Made by a program: the position numbers and the translations under genes. DNA of 64,000 bases from Oxalobacteraceae bacterium. GTDB lineage: Bacteria; Pseudomonadota; Gammaproteobacteria; Burkholderiales; Burkholderiaceae_D. The stretch spans positions 62,001-126,000 of the forward strand of contig CANCDR010000002.1 of the NCBI GenBank assembly GCA_947374865.1, read 5' to 3'. The notes beneath the pieces are model-generated. The model saw nothing but the letters and a program-made list of their open reading frames with translations. It made no database searches and had not been told where the DNA came from. Shown here piece by piece: positions 33,424 through 42,020 of this stretch (positions are counted from its first letter, which is position 1; each line of letters begins with the position of its first letter).

Positions 33424-34761
33424 TTAAACAGCGTCCGACAAGGACGTGAAGTTAAAGTCACGCACCTTCATTGGCGGAATCAGGAACTGGTAAGGCACTT
33501 CGTCGCCACCGATAATTTCCGGCTTGCCCAGCTCGTCAATATTATTGAGCATGGCGACCGGACTTTCATTGAAGCGGAAATTCTTGATCGGATATTTGAT
33601 CTTGCCGTTTTCAATGTAGAAGGTGCCGTCGCGCGTTAAGCCCGTCAGCAGTACCGACTGCGGATCGACCATGCGGATGTACCAGGTACGCGTCACCAGA
33701 ATGCCTTTTTTGGTATTGGCGATCAGTTCGGCGGTGCTTTTATTCGTACCCGCCATGATCATATTGCCGTGCTGACCGGTGGCGCGGGTGCCCTGCTTTT
33801 GTGCCCAATAACGCGAATAGTCCAAGGCTGAAATACGACCGTTTTTAATCACGTCGGTATGTTCGCGCGCGAGCTGGGAATTACTATCCCAAGGCAGTAC
33901 GCCGACTTTCGCATCCCATGGGTCAGCCCAGATATTGACCTGCTCATCGAACAGCTTTTCACCGAGCCGATTACCGCCGCCCTTTTTACTCAGAAAACTG
34001 CGACCTTCATCGGCCTGACGGGCGCTGAAAAAGCTCAGCATATTGCCCAATAATTCAGAGGTAGCGGCCGGCTCCAGAATCACGGTGTAACGACCCGGCT
34101 CAAGTGCCTTGGCCTCCACCGATCGCAAGGCTTTTTCAATCGCTACTTCAGACACGGCACGCGCATCAAAGCGGCTGACATCGTTGGCCGAACTCTGTAC
34201 CCAGCCCGAGCCGCGGCCATCTTCGGTTCTGACGGTGCAGGTAAAGCCCAGGCTAGTCGACGCCTGATGACCAAACACGCCATTCGAATTAGCGATCGTT
34301 TCAAAGCCGATCTTGTCGGTAAAAAAACCGGCCGCGATCAGTTTTTTATTGCGGCAGGCAGCAATGCTGGCAGCAGCAGCCTGGGCACGAAAATCGGGAT
34401 CGATGGCGGCCGTGCTTTGATTAAATGTGGCGGACGGCTTGTATTCTTGCTTGGAGACGGCAGGCAAAAATTCCGGATTGTCCGGTGCCAAACGCGCCAG
34501 GTCTTCCGCACGCCGCACGACTTTTTCCAGCGATTTGTCATCAAATTCATTGATCGTCGCCGTGCCCTGTTTTTTACCAAAGGCGACCGACACGACCATT
34601 TGTGTGTCTTCGACTAATCCCGCTGTCGAGACATTATTACGTGCATAACGGATATTGCCGGTGCGGCTGCCGTTGATCGACACACGACATTCGTCGGCCT
34701 TGGAAAAGGCCATCACTTTGTCGCAAATCCGCCTGGTTTCTTCCTGGCTCATCATTTTCAT
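33424..34761 (-). CDS. TldE/PmbA-like subunit, pair 1
   Basis: 445 residues, paralogous to the gene at 30368 with collinear sequence and no gap visible by eye. It lacks both a signal peptide and the metal motif, as expected for a TldE partner. MKMMSQEETRRICDKVMAFSKADECRVSINGSRTG marks the start. Differences from the other copy are concentrated around the middle (FFTDKIGFETIANSNGVFGHQ; QHGNMIMAGTNKSTAEL is shared). It lies 34 bases after its TldD and 39 bases before the next TldD. If TldD is exported by Tat, this subunit could be carried along as a folded complex. Confidence 0.88.
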   Translation of the reverse strand: MKMMSQEETRRICDKVMAFSKADECRVSINGSRTGNIRYARNNVSTAGLVEDTQMVVSVAFGKKQGTATINEFDDKSLEKVVRRAEDLARLAPDNPEFLPAVSKQEYKPSATFNQSTAAIDPDFRAQAAAASIAACRNKKLIAAGFFTDKIGFETIANSNGVFGHQASTSLGFTCTVRTEDGRGSGWVQSSANDVSRFDARAVSEVAIEKALRSVEAKALEPGRYTVILEPAATSELLGNMLSFFSARQADEGRSFLSKKGGGNRLGEKLFDEQVNIWADPWDAKVGVLPWDSNSQLAREHTDVIKNGRISALDYSRYWAQKQGTRATGQHGNMIMAGTNKSTAELIANTKKGILVTRTWYIRMVDPQSVLLTGLTRDGTFYIENGKIKYPIKNFRFNESPVAMLNNIDELGKPEIIGGDEVPYQFLIPPMKVRDFNFTSLSDAV

Positions 34762-34795
34762 TTTACAAATCCTTTATCCTTAAACACCGGCGTGC

Positions 34796-36433
34796 TTAAG
34801 CAATCTTGCGTGCAGTGTTAATGACGTTGATGCCATTAAAGCGTGTGGTGCTGGAACCATGCGAGACCGTGCTCGACTGGCTAGGCTGACCCTTACCGTC
34901 GAAGAATGAGCCACCCATGCGCCAGTCGCGCTCATCGCAGATGGCACTGCAGGCATTCCAGAATTCTTTGGTGTTGGACTGATAGGCCACATCTTCAATC
35001 TGTGCGCCGATCTTGCCGTCCTTGATTTCATAAAACAGCTGACCGCCGAATTGAAAATTGTAGCGCTGCTGATCAATCGAAAAAGAACCATCGCCGACGA
35101 TGTAGATGCCCTTCTTGACATCCTTGATCATTTCGTCCGGCGTGAGTTGTTGCTTGCCCGGCGCGAGGGAAATATTCGGCATGCGCTGAAACTGTACGCT
35201 GCTCCAGCTGTCCGCATAAGAGCAGCCATGCGATTCGGTCTCGCCGATGATGTGCGCCTGATCGCGGGTCGCCTGATAATTGACCAGGATACCGTTCTTG
35301 ATGATGTCCCAGCCCTTACATTTGACGCCTTCATCATCGTAGCCCACCGCACCGAGAGAACCCGGGGTGGTTTTTTCAGCGACGATATTGACGCGCTCCG
35401 AACCGTACTGGAAGTTTTTGCTTTTCCATTTATCGAGCGTGGCAAAACTGGTGCCCGCGTAGTTGGCTTCATAACCCAGTACGCGATCAAGCTCGGTCGG
35501 ATGACCGACCGATTCGTGAATCGTCAGCCATAAATGTTCGGGGCTGAGAACCAGATCATACTTACCCGGCTCGACCGATTTGGCGCGCAATTTTTCTTTG
35601 GCTTGACGGCCGCAGGCGCGCGCATCCTCAATCAAGTCATACGACTTGGTGTAGAGCGTGGTGACGCCACCGGCAGCTTGTAATTTGTGTTCCGGCAGCG
35701 CGTCGAGATATTCGTAACCCATGCCGACCGGCTGCGACAAACCCTGACGTGAACGGAATTTTCCCGTTGCTTTATCGACGGCGGTCGCAAAGACCGGCAT
35801 CCACAAACGGTGGATGTCCTGATCAATATACGAGCCATCGGTGGAGGCAAAATACTTTTGCTGATTGACCTGAAACATCACCGATTGCATGAAGCTCGCG
35901 CCGCCGTCCATACCGGCCTTGTTCGCCGCGAGCAGCATCTCGGCCTTGTCTTTGATCGGCACCAGTCGCCAGTCTTTCTTGAAGGGCGTAGCCCAGCTGA
36001 CTTCGCCGACGCCCTTAACCGGCGCCATGCGCACGGGCTCCGCCTGAATTTTGGCATTCGCGCGCGCGATCGCCACCGCCTGACGCGCCGCATTCGCCAC
36101 ACCATCGGCCGACATATCCGAGGTCGCAGCAAACCCATAAGCACCATTGGCCACCACGCGGACACCCACGCCCGCCGATTCGGTGTTGGTGACACTCTCC
36201 ACATTCAGATCACGCGTGGTCACGAATTGATTCAGGTAACGGCCGATCCGCACGTCGCAATAGCTGGCGCCCGCCTTCGTCGCCGCGTTCATCGCGGTAT
36301 CGGCCAGCGCTTTTTTCAGCTGCACAGCCATCGGGTTCATCAGCTCTTCCACCGCAATGGCCCGACCTGTAATGGGAAGCAGCATCGCGCCCAGCGCCAC
36401 ACTACTCATATTAAGAAATGCACGACGTTCCAT
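34796..36433 (-). CDS. TldD-like metallopeptidase with Tat-type signal, pair 1
   Basis: 545 residues from the ATG at 36433 (MERRAFLNMSSVALGAMLLP), which gives the same length and start as its paralogue. A longer frame to 36487 would hide the twin-arginine motif behind 18 extra residues. HESVGHPTELDR is intact. As in the paralogue, the C-terminus has SFFDGKGQPSQ and not CGKxGQ. It is the first gene of the ten-gene operon that ends at 22958. The substrate peptide is not apparent; no small precursor-peptide gene is visible next to it. Confidence 0.87.
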   Translation of the reverse strand: MERRAFLNMSSVALGAMLLPITGRAIAVEELMNPMAVQLKKALADTAMNAATKAGASYCDVRIGRYLNQFVTTRDLNVESVTNTESAGVGVRVVANGAYGFAATSDMSADGVANAARQAVAIARANAKIQAEPVRMAPVKGVGEVSWATPFKKDWRLVPIKDKAEMLLAANKAGMDGGASFMQSVMFQVNQQKYFASTDGSYIDQDIHRLWMPVFATAVDKATGKFRSRQGLSQPVGMGYEYLDALPEHKLQAAGGVTTLYTKSYDLIEDARACGRQAKEKLRAKSVEPGKYDLVLSPEHLWLTIHESVGHPTELDRVLGYEANYAGTSFATLDKWKSKNFQYGSERVNIVAEKTTPGSLGAVGYDDEGVKCKGWDIIKNGILVNYQATRDQAHIIGETESHGCSYADSWSSVQFQRMPNISLAPGKQQLTPDEMIKDVKKGIYIVGDGSFSIDQQRYNFQFGGQLFYEIKDGKIGAQIEDVAYQSNTKEFWNACSAICDERDWRMGGSFFDGKGQPSQSSTVSHGSSTTRFNGINVINTARKIA

Positions 36434-36535
36434 AAAATCTCCAAAATCCCGTAGCAAACGGCGAACAAAACGGATTCGCCTCATCATTACATCAACAAAA
36501 ATTGTTCAAAACATTAACATAAAATCAGTATTTAA

Positions 36536-36553
36536 ACTTGCACATATGCAAGT
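36536..36553. promoter_or_regulatory. Palindrome upstream of the tldD operon
   Basis: ACTTGCA-CATA-TGCAAGT: perfect 7-bp arms around a 4-base centre, 103 bases upstream of the first tldD start and 24 bases beyond the end of the GntR gene. This is where the operon promoter is expected, so it is a candidate operator; no matching site is seen elsewhere in the window. Confidence 0.55.
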
Positions 36554-36576
36554 ATTGGCGGCACCGCAGAAAAACC

Positions 36577-37236
36577 TTAGGCACCGCGTGGTAGGGAGGC
36601 GATCAGGTCGGCAAAACGTTGGCCTTGAATCATGATGTGATGGCGGAGCACAGTCGAGGTATGTTCACCATCACCCGACAGGATGGCGGCCACGATGTCA
36701 TCGTGTTCGCCAAAGGAATTGGCTAGCCGGTCGCGTACACGAAGTTGCAAGCGGCGATAAGGACGCAAACGGCGATGCAAGGTGCGTGCCTGCTCGGCCA
36801 GAAAGGTATTGTGGCTGCCAAGATAAATCTGTTCGTGAAAGGCCTCGTTCATGTCGAAATAGGCATCGGCATCCTGCACTTCACAGGCTTCCTTGCAGGC
36901 TAAATGGGCCTGCGTGAGGCTGGCTTGTTCGGCTGCCGTCATGCGACGGGCTGCCAGACGGCCGCACATGGCCTCGATTTCCGCCATCACTTCGAACATT
37001 TCCACCAGCTTTTGCGGACCAATTTCGGCCACGATGGCGCCGCGGCGCGGACGGATCTCGACGATGCCCATGGAGGCGAGCTGAATTAAGGCCTCCCTGA
37101 TCGGCGTGCGCGAAACGGCGTAATTTTTTGACAAGAGCACTTCATCGAGTCGAAAGCCGGGCGCAAATTCGCCGATCGCAATTCTTTCTTCGATGGCTTC
37201 GCGCAGACTGCCAGAACGGTTTTTCATGGTGGGCAT
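36577..37236 (-). CDS. GntR-family (FCD) regulator, probable malonate-operon repressor
   Basis: A winged-helix DNA-binding domain (SLREAIEERIAIGEFAPGFRLDEVLLSKNYAVSRTPIREALIQL) is followed by an FCD ligand domain (AYFDMNEAFHEQIYLGS; HDDIVAAILSGD; LRHHI), with the metal-binding Asp/His residues of the family. About 219 residues from ATG 37236. The ATG at 37266 lies inside the TATAAT of its own promoter and so cannot be used; 37227 is another possibility. It is divergent from the TRAP-mdc operon and a MdcY-like operator (TTGTATACA) overlaps the operon promoter. Acinetobacter MdcY, also GntR/FCD, is a known repressor of malonate decarboxylase genes. The assignment rests on context. Confidence 0.85.
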   Translation of the reverse strand: MPTMKNRSGSLREAIEERIAIGEFAPGFRLDEVLLSKNYAVSRTPIREALIQLASMGIVEIRPRRGAIVAEIGPQKLVEMFEVMAEIEAMCGRLAARRMTAAEQASLTQAHLACKEACEVQDADAYFDMNEAFHEQIYLGSHNTFLAEQARTLHRRLRPYRRLQLRVRDRLANSFGEHDDIVAAILSGDGEHTSTVLRHHIMIQGQRFADLIASLPRGA

Positions 37237-37264
37237 TGGCTCAGGGTTATAAATGCGTGAATCC

Positions 37265-37292
37265 ATTATAAAAGCTCATTTCCGCTTGACAA
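37265..37292 (-). promoter_or_regulatory. Promoter of the GntR regulator
   Basis: On the minus strand TTGTCA (37292-37287), a 16-base spacer and a perfect TATAAT (37270-37265). Its -35 shares bases with the -35 of the divergent operon promoter, so the two promoters must compete for polymerase. Confidence 0.7.
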
Positions 37293-37321
37293 TGTATTTT
37301 TTAAAGATATTCTTGTATACA
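37286..37321 (+). promoter_or_regulatory. Promoter and MdcY-like operator of the malonate operon
   Basis: TTGACA (37286-37291), a 16-base spacer and TATTCT (37308-37313). TTGTATACA (37313-37321) holds a perfect TGTATACA palindrome and matches the core of the known MdcY site ATTGTATACAAT. It begins at the last base of the -10, so binding would block transcription of the TRAP-mdc operon. Confidence 0.7.
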
Positions 37322-37428
37322 CAAAACAAAAAATCGCACGCAAAGCTTGGTGCAAACGATCAGGGTGCAGATAGAATGCAATCACAACTATAACGTTGTC
37401 ACCCCAATTCCACTTAGGAGACAGACAA

Positions 37429-38448
37429 ATGAATTCCCTCAAACGCCGCACCCTGCTTGGCGCAATTGCCGCTAGTCCATTATTTAGTATCCCAACTGCC
37501 TGGGCACAAAATGCCGTCCTGAAGATTTCTCATCAATTTCCCGGTGGTACTGCTACCGAAGGCGACTTCCGCGACCGTCTGTGCCGCATCTTTGCCACTG
37601 AAGTGGAAAAACGCACCAAGGGCTCACTGAAGTTTGAAATTTATCCTGGCTCCTCGCTGATGAAGGTCAATTCACAATTTTCTGCCATGCGCAAAGGTGC
37701 GCTGGACTTGTCGCTGGTCCCCCTGTCCTACGCTGGCGGTGAAGTCCCAGAAGTCAATATCGGCCTCATGCCTGGCCTCGTGCCTTCGTATGAAGTGGGT
37801 GCCAGCTGGAAGAACGCTGAAGTCGGCCGCGAACTCAATCGCCTATTGCTGGACAAGGGCATCGTGGTCGTCAGCTGGATCTGGCAAGCTGGTGGCGTGG
37901 CCTCACGCGGCAAACCGATCGTCGAACCAGAAGATGCAAAGGGCATGAAAATCCGCGGCGGTTCACGCGAGATGGATTTGATGTTAAAGGCCACCGGCGC
38001 TGCTGTGCTGTCGCTGCCATCGAATGAAATCTATGCCGCCATGCAGACCGGCGCCATGGATGCCGCGCTGACCTCATCGACTTCGCTGATTTCTTTCCGC
38101 CTCGAAGAAGTGTCCAAGAGCCTGACGACCGGACGCGGCAAATCTTACTGGTTCATGTTTGAGCCACTGATGATGTCGAAGGCGATCTTCGACAAACTCT
38201 CCAAAGAACATCAGGCCGCCATCATGGACGTGGGCGCCGAGATGGAAAAAATGGCGTTTAAAGCGGCCCAGCAGGATGATATTGACGTCGCCGCGGTCTA
38301 CAAAAAAACCGGTGCCAATGTCGTCGACCTGAGCGCAGCGACCGTCAAGCGCTGGCAGGCCATCGCTCGTGAAACAGCGTGGAAAGACTACGCCGAGAAA
38401 AATGAAAACTGCGCCAAATTGCTGAAATTGGCGGAGAAGCTTCTGTGA
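37429..38448 (+). CDS. TRAP transporter substrate-binding protein (DctP type)
   Basis: 339 residues. The N-terminal signal (KRRTLLGAIAASPLFSIPTAWAQ) could be Tat or Sec. The DctP fold is shown by LKISHQFPGGT, VEKRTKGSLKFEIYPGSSL and MKIRGGSREMDLMLKATGAAV with Arg at the usual carboxylate-binding position. AGGAG 8 bases upstream fixes ATG 37429. As the first gene of the TRAP-mdc operon it should bind malonate in the periplasm. Other malonate decarboxylase clusters use MdcLM/MadLM or AEC carriers; TRAP systems are a known alternative. Confidence 0.9.
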   Translation: MNSLKRRTLLGAIAASPLFSIPTAWAQNAVLKISHQFPGGTATEGDFRDRLCRIFATEVEKRTKGSLKFEIYPGSSLMKVNSQFSAMRKGALDLSLVPLSYAGGEVPEVNIGLMPGLVPSYEVGASWKNAEVGRELNRLLLDKGIVVVSWIWQAGGVASRGKPIVEPEDAKGMKIRGGSREMDLMLKATGAAVLSLPSNEIYAAMQTGAMDAALTSSTSLISFRLEEVSKSLTTGRGKSYWFMFEPLMMSKAIFDKLSKEHQAAIMDVGAEMEKMAFKAAQQDDIDVAAVYKKTGANVVDLSAATVKRWQAIARETAWKDYAEKNENCAKLLKLAEKLL

Positions 38449-38999
38449 GTCATGGCTTCGAGATGGAGCAACCCAAGGGACCGGCCGTGCCGGAGCACCC
38501 GGGGGTTGCCCGATTATCGGGCTTGCTCGACCGCTTTAACCAGCTGCTGATGTCGATTTCCATGGGCGCCATGGTCCTCACGGCGCTGGTACTGACCTAC
38601 TCGGTCGTGTCGCGCTACTTTTTTAAAGTACCGACCGACTGGCAGGATGAAGCATCCGTGTTCATGTTAGTCGGCGCGACTTTTTCCTGCACCGCCTATG
38701 TGCAGTCCTATCGCGGCCACATCGGCATCGAAGCGCTGGCTTCGATTCTGCCAGACGCTGCCAATAGGGTGCGCATGCTCTTGGTCGATCTGCTGTCGTT
38801 TCTGTTTTGCGCTTTTTTTTCGTGGAAATCGTGGACGCTGTTTCATGAGGCCTTTGTCGACGGCCAGACCACGACCTCGACGTTTGCGCCACCCTTATCG
38901 ATCCCCTACGGGATGATGGCATTTGGTATCTCGCTCCTGAGTCTGCAAATTCTGGTGCAATTGATCGCCCAACTCTCAAATAATAAGGCGGCACGATGA
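38445..38999 (+). CDS. TRAP transporter small permease (DctQ type)
   Basis: 184 residues with four hydrophobic helices, beginning FNQLLMSISMGAMVLTALVLTYSVVSRYFF and containing the DctQ signature DWQDEASVFMLVGATF. It starts with GTG in a GTGA overlap with the binding-protein stop, with GGAGAAG upstream. It partners with the large permease encoded next. Confidence 0.88.
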   Translation: MSHGFEMEQPKGPAVPEHPGVARLSGLLDRFNQLLMSISMGAMVLTALVLTYSVVSRYFFKVPTDWQDEASVFMLVGATFSCTAYVQSYRGHIGIEALASILPDAANRVRMLLVDLLSFLFCAFFSWKSWTLFHEAFVDGQTTTSTFAPPLSIPYGMMAFGISLLSLQILVQLIAQLSNNKAAR

Positions 39000-40345
39000 G
39001 TGAACTGAGCATGGGCGTCCTGTACGGCGTCACCACCTTGATCGTCATGTTTTCCGGTCTGCCGATTGCTTTTGCACTCGGCATTGTGGCGGTCAGCTTC
39101 ATGTATTTTTTCATGCCGGCGTCTTCCCTCGATACCGTCACGCAAAATGTCTATGAAGAGATGGCCTCGATTACGCTGCTGTCGATTCCGCTGTTTATTT
39201 TAAAAGGCGCGGCGATCGGCAAATCACCGGCGGGTAAAGACCTCTATTCCGCCATCCACACCTGGCTGCATAAAGTGCCTGGTGGGCTGGGCATCGCTAA
39301 CGTGTTTGCCTGCGCCTTATTTGCAGCGATGGCGGGTTCCTCACCGGCGACCTGTTCAGCGATCGGCTCGGCAGGTATTCCGGAAATGCGCAAACGCGGC
39401 TACTCACCTGGATTCGCCGCCGGCATCATCGCCGCGGGCGGTACGCTGGGCATCCTGCTGCCACCATCGATCACCATGATTTTGTACGCCGTGGCCGCTG
39501 AACAGTCGCTGGGACGCCTTTTCCTCGCGGGTATCGGACCGGGCGTGTTACTGGTCTTGATGTTTGCCGGTTATGCGGTCTACCGGGCGCGCAAGGAATA
39601 TAAAATCGCCCTGGACGTGTACCAGAACGGTGGTGTGAAATCGGCTTATCTGCTCGACGAACAGTTCACCTTCCAGCAAAAAGTAGAAATGCTGCCGCGC
39701 GTACTGCCCTTCATTATTCTGCTCATTGGTGTGATGATCGCACTCTACGGTGGCTTTGCCACGCCGTCGGAAACCGCGGGGCTGGGCGCCTTGCTGGCAC
39801 TGGTGCTGATCGCGGTGGTGTATGGCATCTGGCGGCCGAAAGATCTTAAACCGATCTTGACCTCGACCATCAAAGAATCGACCATGCTCTTGCTGATCAT
39901 CGGCATGTCGCTGCTCTATTCCTACGTCATGAGTTATCTGCACATCAGTCAGAATGCCGCCCAGTGGGTCGTCAGCATGCATCTGGCGAAGTGGGTTTTG
40001 CTGGCCGTGATCCTGCTAATGGTGGTGGTATTTGGCTTCTTCCTGCCGCCGGTATCGATCATCCTGATGACCGCGCCGATCATTCTGCCACCGCTCAAAG
40101 ATGCCGGCTTTGATCTGATCTGGTTTGGTGTGGTGATGACGGTGGTGATGGAAATGGGCTTGATTCATCCGCCTGTGGGCTTGAATATTTTTGTGATTAA
40201 AAATATTGCGCCGGACATCCCGCTCAAGGATGTGATTTGGGGTGTGATGCCGTTCGTCGGGCTCATGTTCGTTGCGGTGATCTTGCTGTGTTTTGTTCCC
40301 GAAATTGCTACCTACTTGCCTAATAAGCTCATGGGCGTGAAGTAG
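38996..40345 (+). CDS. TRAP transporter large permease (DctM type)
   Basis: 449 residues with about 12 hydrophobic segments. DctM motifs include LPIAFALGI, SIPLFILKGAAIG, GSSPATCSAIGSAGIPEM, GGTLGILLPPSITMILYA and MGLIHPPVGLNIFVI. It provides the Na+-coupled translocation channel. It begins with an ATGA overlap on the small permease gene, and mdcA starts right after its stop (TAG-ATG), so uptake and degradation are expressed as one unit. Confidence 0.92.
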   Translation: MSELSMGVLYGVTTLIVMFSGLPIAFALGIVAVSFMYFFMPASSLDTVTQNVYEEMASITLLSIPLFILKGAAIGKSPAGKDLYSAIHTWLHKVPGGLGIANVFACALFAAMAGSSPATCSAIGSAGIPEMRKRGYSPGFAAGIIAAGGTLGILLPPSITMILYAVAAEQSLGRLFLAGIGPGVLLVLMFAGYAVYRARKEYKIALDVYQNGGVKSAYLLDEQFTFQQKVEMLPRVLPFIILLIGVMIALYGGFATPSETAGLGALLALVLIAVVYGIWRPKDLKPILTSTIKESTMLLLIIGMSLLYSYVMSYLHISQNAAQWVVSMHLAKWVLLAVILLMVVVFGFFLPPVSIILMTAPIILPPLKDAGFDLIWFGVVMTVVMEMGLIHPPVGLNIFVIKNIAPDIPLKDVIWGVMPFVGLMFVAVILLCFVPEIATYLPNKLMGVK

Positions 40346-42013
40346 ATGGGCGCTGCCGACCGCATCTGGAATACCTTGCAAATCAATCGCGAGATGCGGC
40401 TCGGTCGGGCCCGGGAAGCACTGGGCAGCGCACTCTCCGGAAAACTGCTTGAGGTCGGCGCCATTACCGAACTATTGCATCAAGTAGTGGAGTCGGGCGA
40501 CCGGGTTTGCCTGGAAGGGAATAATCAAAAGCAGGCCGATTTTTTAGGCAAGGCACTGGCCAATCTTGATCCGGCCCGTACGCATGATTTGCATATGCTG
40601 CAGTCTGTGCTGGCGATGCCCGAACACCTGGATATTTTCGAAAAAGGCATCGCCAGCAAACTCGATTTTTCTTTTTCCGGACCACAGGCAGCCCGCTTGG
40701 CTTCGTTGGTCGCGGCCGGCAAAATCAACATCGGTGCCATCCATACCTATCTCGAATTATTTGCGCGCTATTTTGTCGACTTGACGCCACGCGTGGCGCT
40801 CATTGCCGCCGAAGCCGCCGACCGGCAGGGTAATTTGTACACCGGTCCGAATACTGAAGACACACCGGCCATCGTCGAAGCGACCGCATTCAGAAGCGGC
40901 ATCGTGATCGCCCAGGTGAATCAGATCGTCGATGTGTTACCGCGCGTCGATGTGCCCGCTGACTGGGTCGACTTTGTGGTGCAGGCACCGACGCCCTATT
41001 ACATCGAGCCCTTATTTACGCGCGATCCGGCGCAGATTTCAGAAATTCAGGTGTTGATGGCGATGCTGGCCATCAAAGGCATTTACGCCGAATATCAGGT
41101 CGAGCGCCTCAATCATGGCATCGGCTTTGACACCGCCGCTATCGAACTGCTGCTGCCGACTTACGCCGCCTCACTCGGACTGAAGGGCAAAATCGCCCGT
41201 CACTGGGCGCTCAATCCGCATCCGGCTTTAATCCCGGCGATCGAAGCCGGCTTTGTCGAATCTGTACATTCGTTTGGTTCCGAAATGGGCATGGAAGACT
41301 ATATCCGCGCCCGGCCAGACATTTTTTTCGTCGGCCCGGATGGCTCCATGCGCAGTAACCGCGCCTTGTGCCAGGCGGCTGGTCACTATGCCTGCGACAT
41401 GTTCATCGGCTCGACATTGCAAATTGATTTACAGGGTAATTCATCGACGGCCACCCTGGGTCGCATCGCCGGTTTTGGCGGCGCGCCCAATATGGGTTCG
41501 GATGCACGCGGGCGACGCCATGTGAGCCCAGCGTGGTTAAAGGCCGGCCGTCAGGCGCGTGAAGGCAAGAACCTGATCCCGCGCGGGCAAAAGCTGGTGG
41601 TGCAAATGGTCGAAACATTTCGCGAGCACATGCAGCCCGCCTTCGTCGACAAACTCGATGCCTGGGAACTCGCCGAACAAGCCGGCATGGCGATACCGCC
41701 GGTAATGATTTATGGTGACGATGTGACCCACATCCTGACCGAAGAAGGCATCGCCAATCTGCTCCTGTGCCGCAGTGATGAAGAACGCGAACAGGCAATT
41801 CGTGGTGTGGCCGGCTACACACCGGTGGGTCTGGCGCGCGACCGGCGCATGGTGGAAAATCTGCGTGACCGCGGCGTCATCGTGCGCCCGGAAGACATCG
41901 GCATCGACAAACGCATGGCCACGCGCGATCTGCTGGCGGCCAAGAATATGAAGGATCTGGTGCGTGCTTCGGGTGGCTTATACCATCCGCCCAAACGTTT
42001 TAGAAACTGGTAA
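40346..42013 (+). CDS. mdcA: Malonate decarboxylase subunit alpha (acetyl-S-ACP:malonate ACP transferase)
   Basis: 555 residues, the normal MdcA length. It exchanges acetyl for malonyl on the ACP subunit, giving malonyl-S-ACP. Typical segments are VCLEGNNQKQADFLGKAL near the N-terminus, VHSFGSEMGMEDYI and FVGPDGSMRSNRALCQAAG in the middle, and GFGGAPNMGSDARGRRHVSPAW. Cytoplasmic. First of seven consecutive mdc genes. Confidence 0.95.
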   Translation: MGAADRIWNTLQINREMRLGRAREALGSALSGKLLEVGAITELLHQVVESGDRVCLEGNNQKQADFLGKALANLDPARTHDLHMLQSVLAMPEHLDIFEKGIASKLDFSFSGPQAARLASLVAAGKINIGAIHTYLELFARYFVDLTPRVALIAAEAADRQGNLYTGPNTEDTPAIVEATAFRSGIVIAQVNQIVDVLPRVDVPADWVDFVVQAPTPYYIEPLFTRDPAQISEIQVLMAMLAIKGIYAEYQVERLNHGIGFDTAAIELLLPTYAASLGLKGKIARHWALNPHPALIPAIEAGFVESVHSFGSEMGMEDYIRARPDIFFVGPDGSMRSNRALCQAAGHYACDMFIGSTLQIDLQGNSSTATLGRIAGFGGAPNMGSDARGRRHVSPAWLKAGRQAREGKNLIPRGQKLVVQMVETFREHMQPAFVDKLDAWELAEQAGMAIPPVMIYGDDVTHILTEEGIANLLLCRSDEEREQAIRGVAGYTPVGLARDRRMVENLRDRGVIVRPEDIGIDKRMATRDLLAAKNMKDLVRASGGLYHPPKRFRNW

Positions 42014-42020
42014 GGACGCC

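Larger units (their letters stand above)
33424..36433 (-). repeat. Duplicated tldD-tldE module, promoter-proximal copy
   Basis: Partner of the block at 30368-33384, with the same gene order, lengths and reading direction. It is the first block of the operon. Confidence 0.85.
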
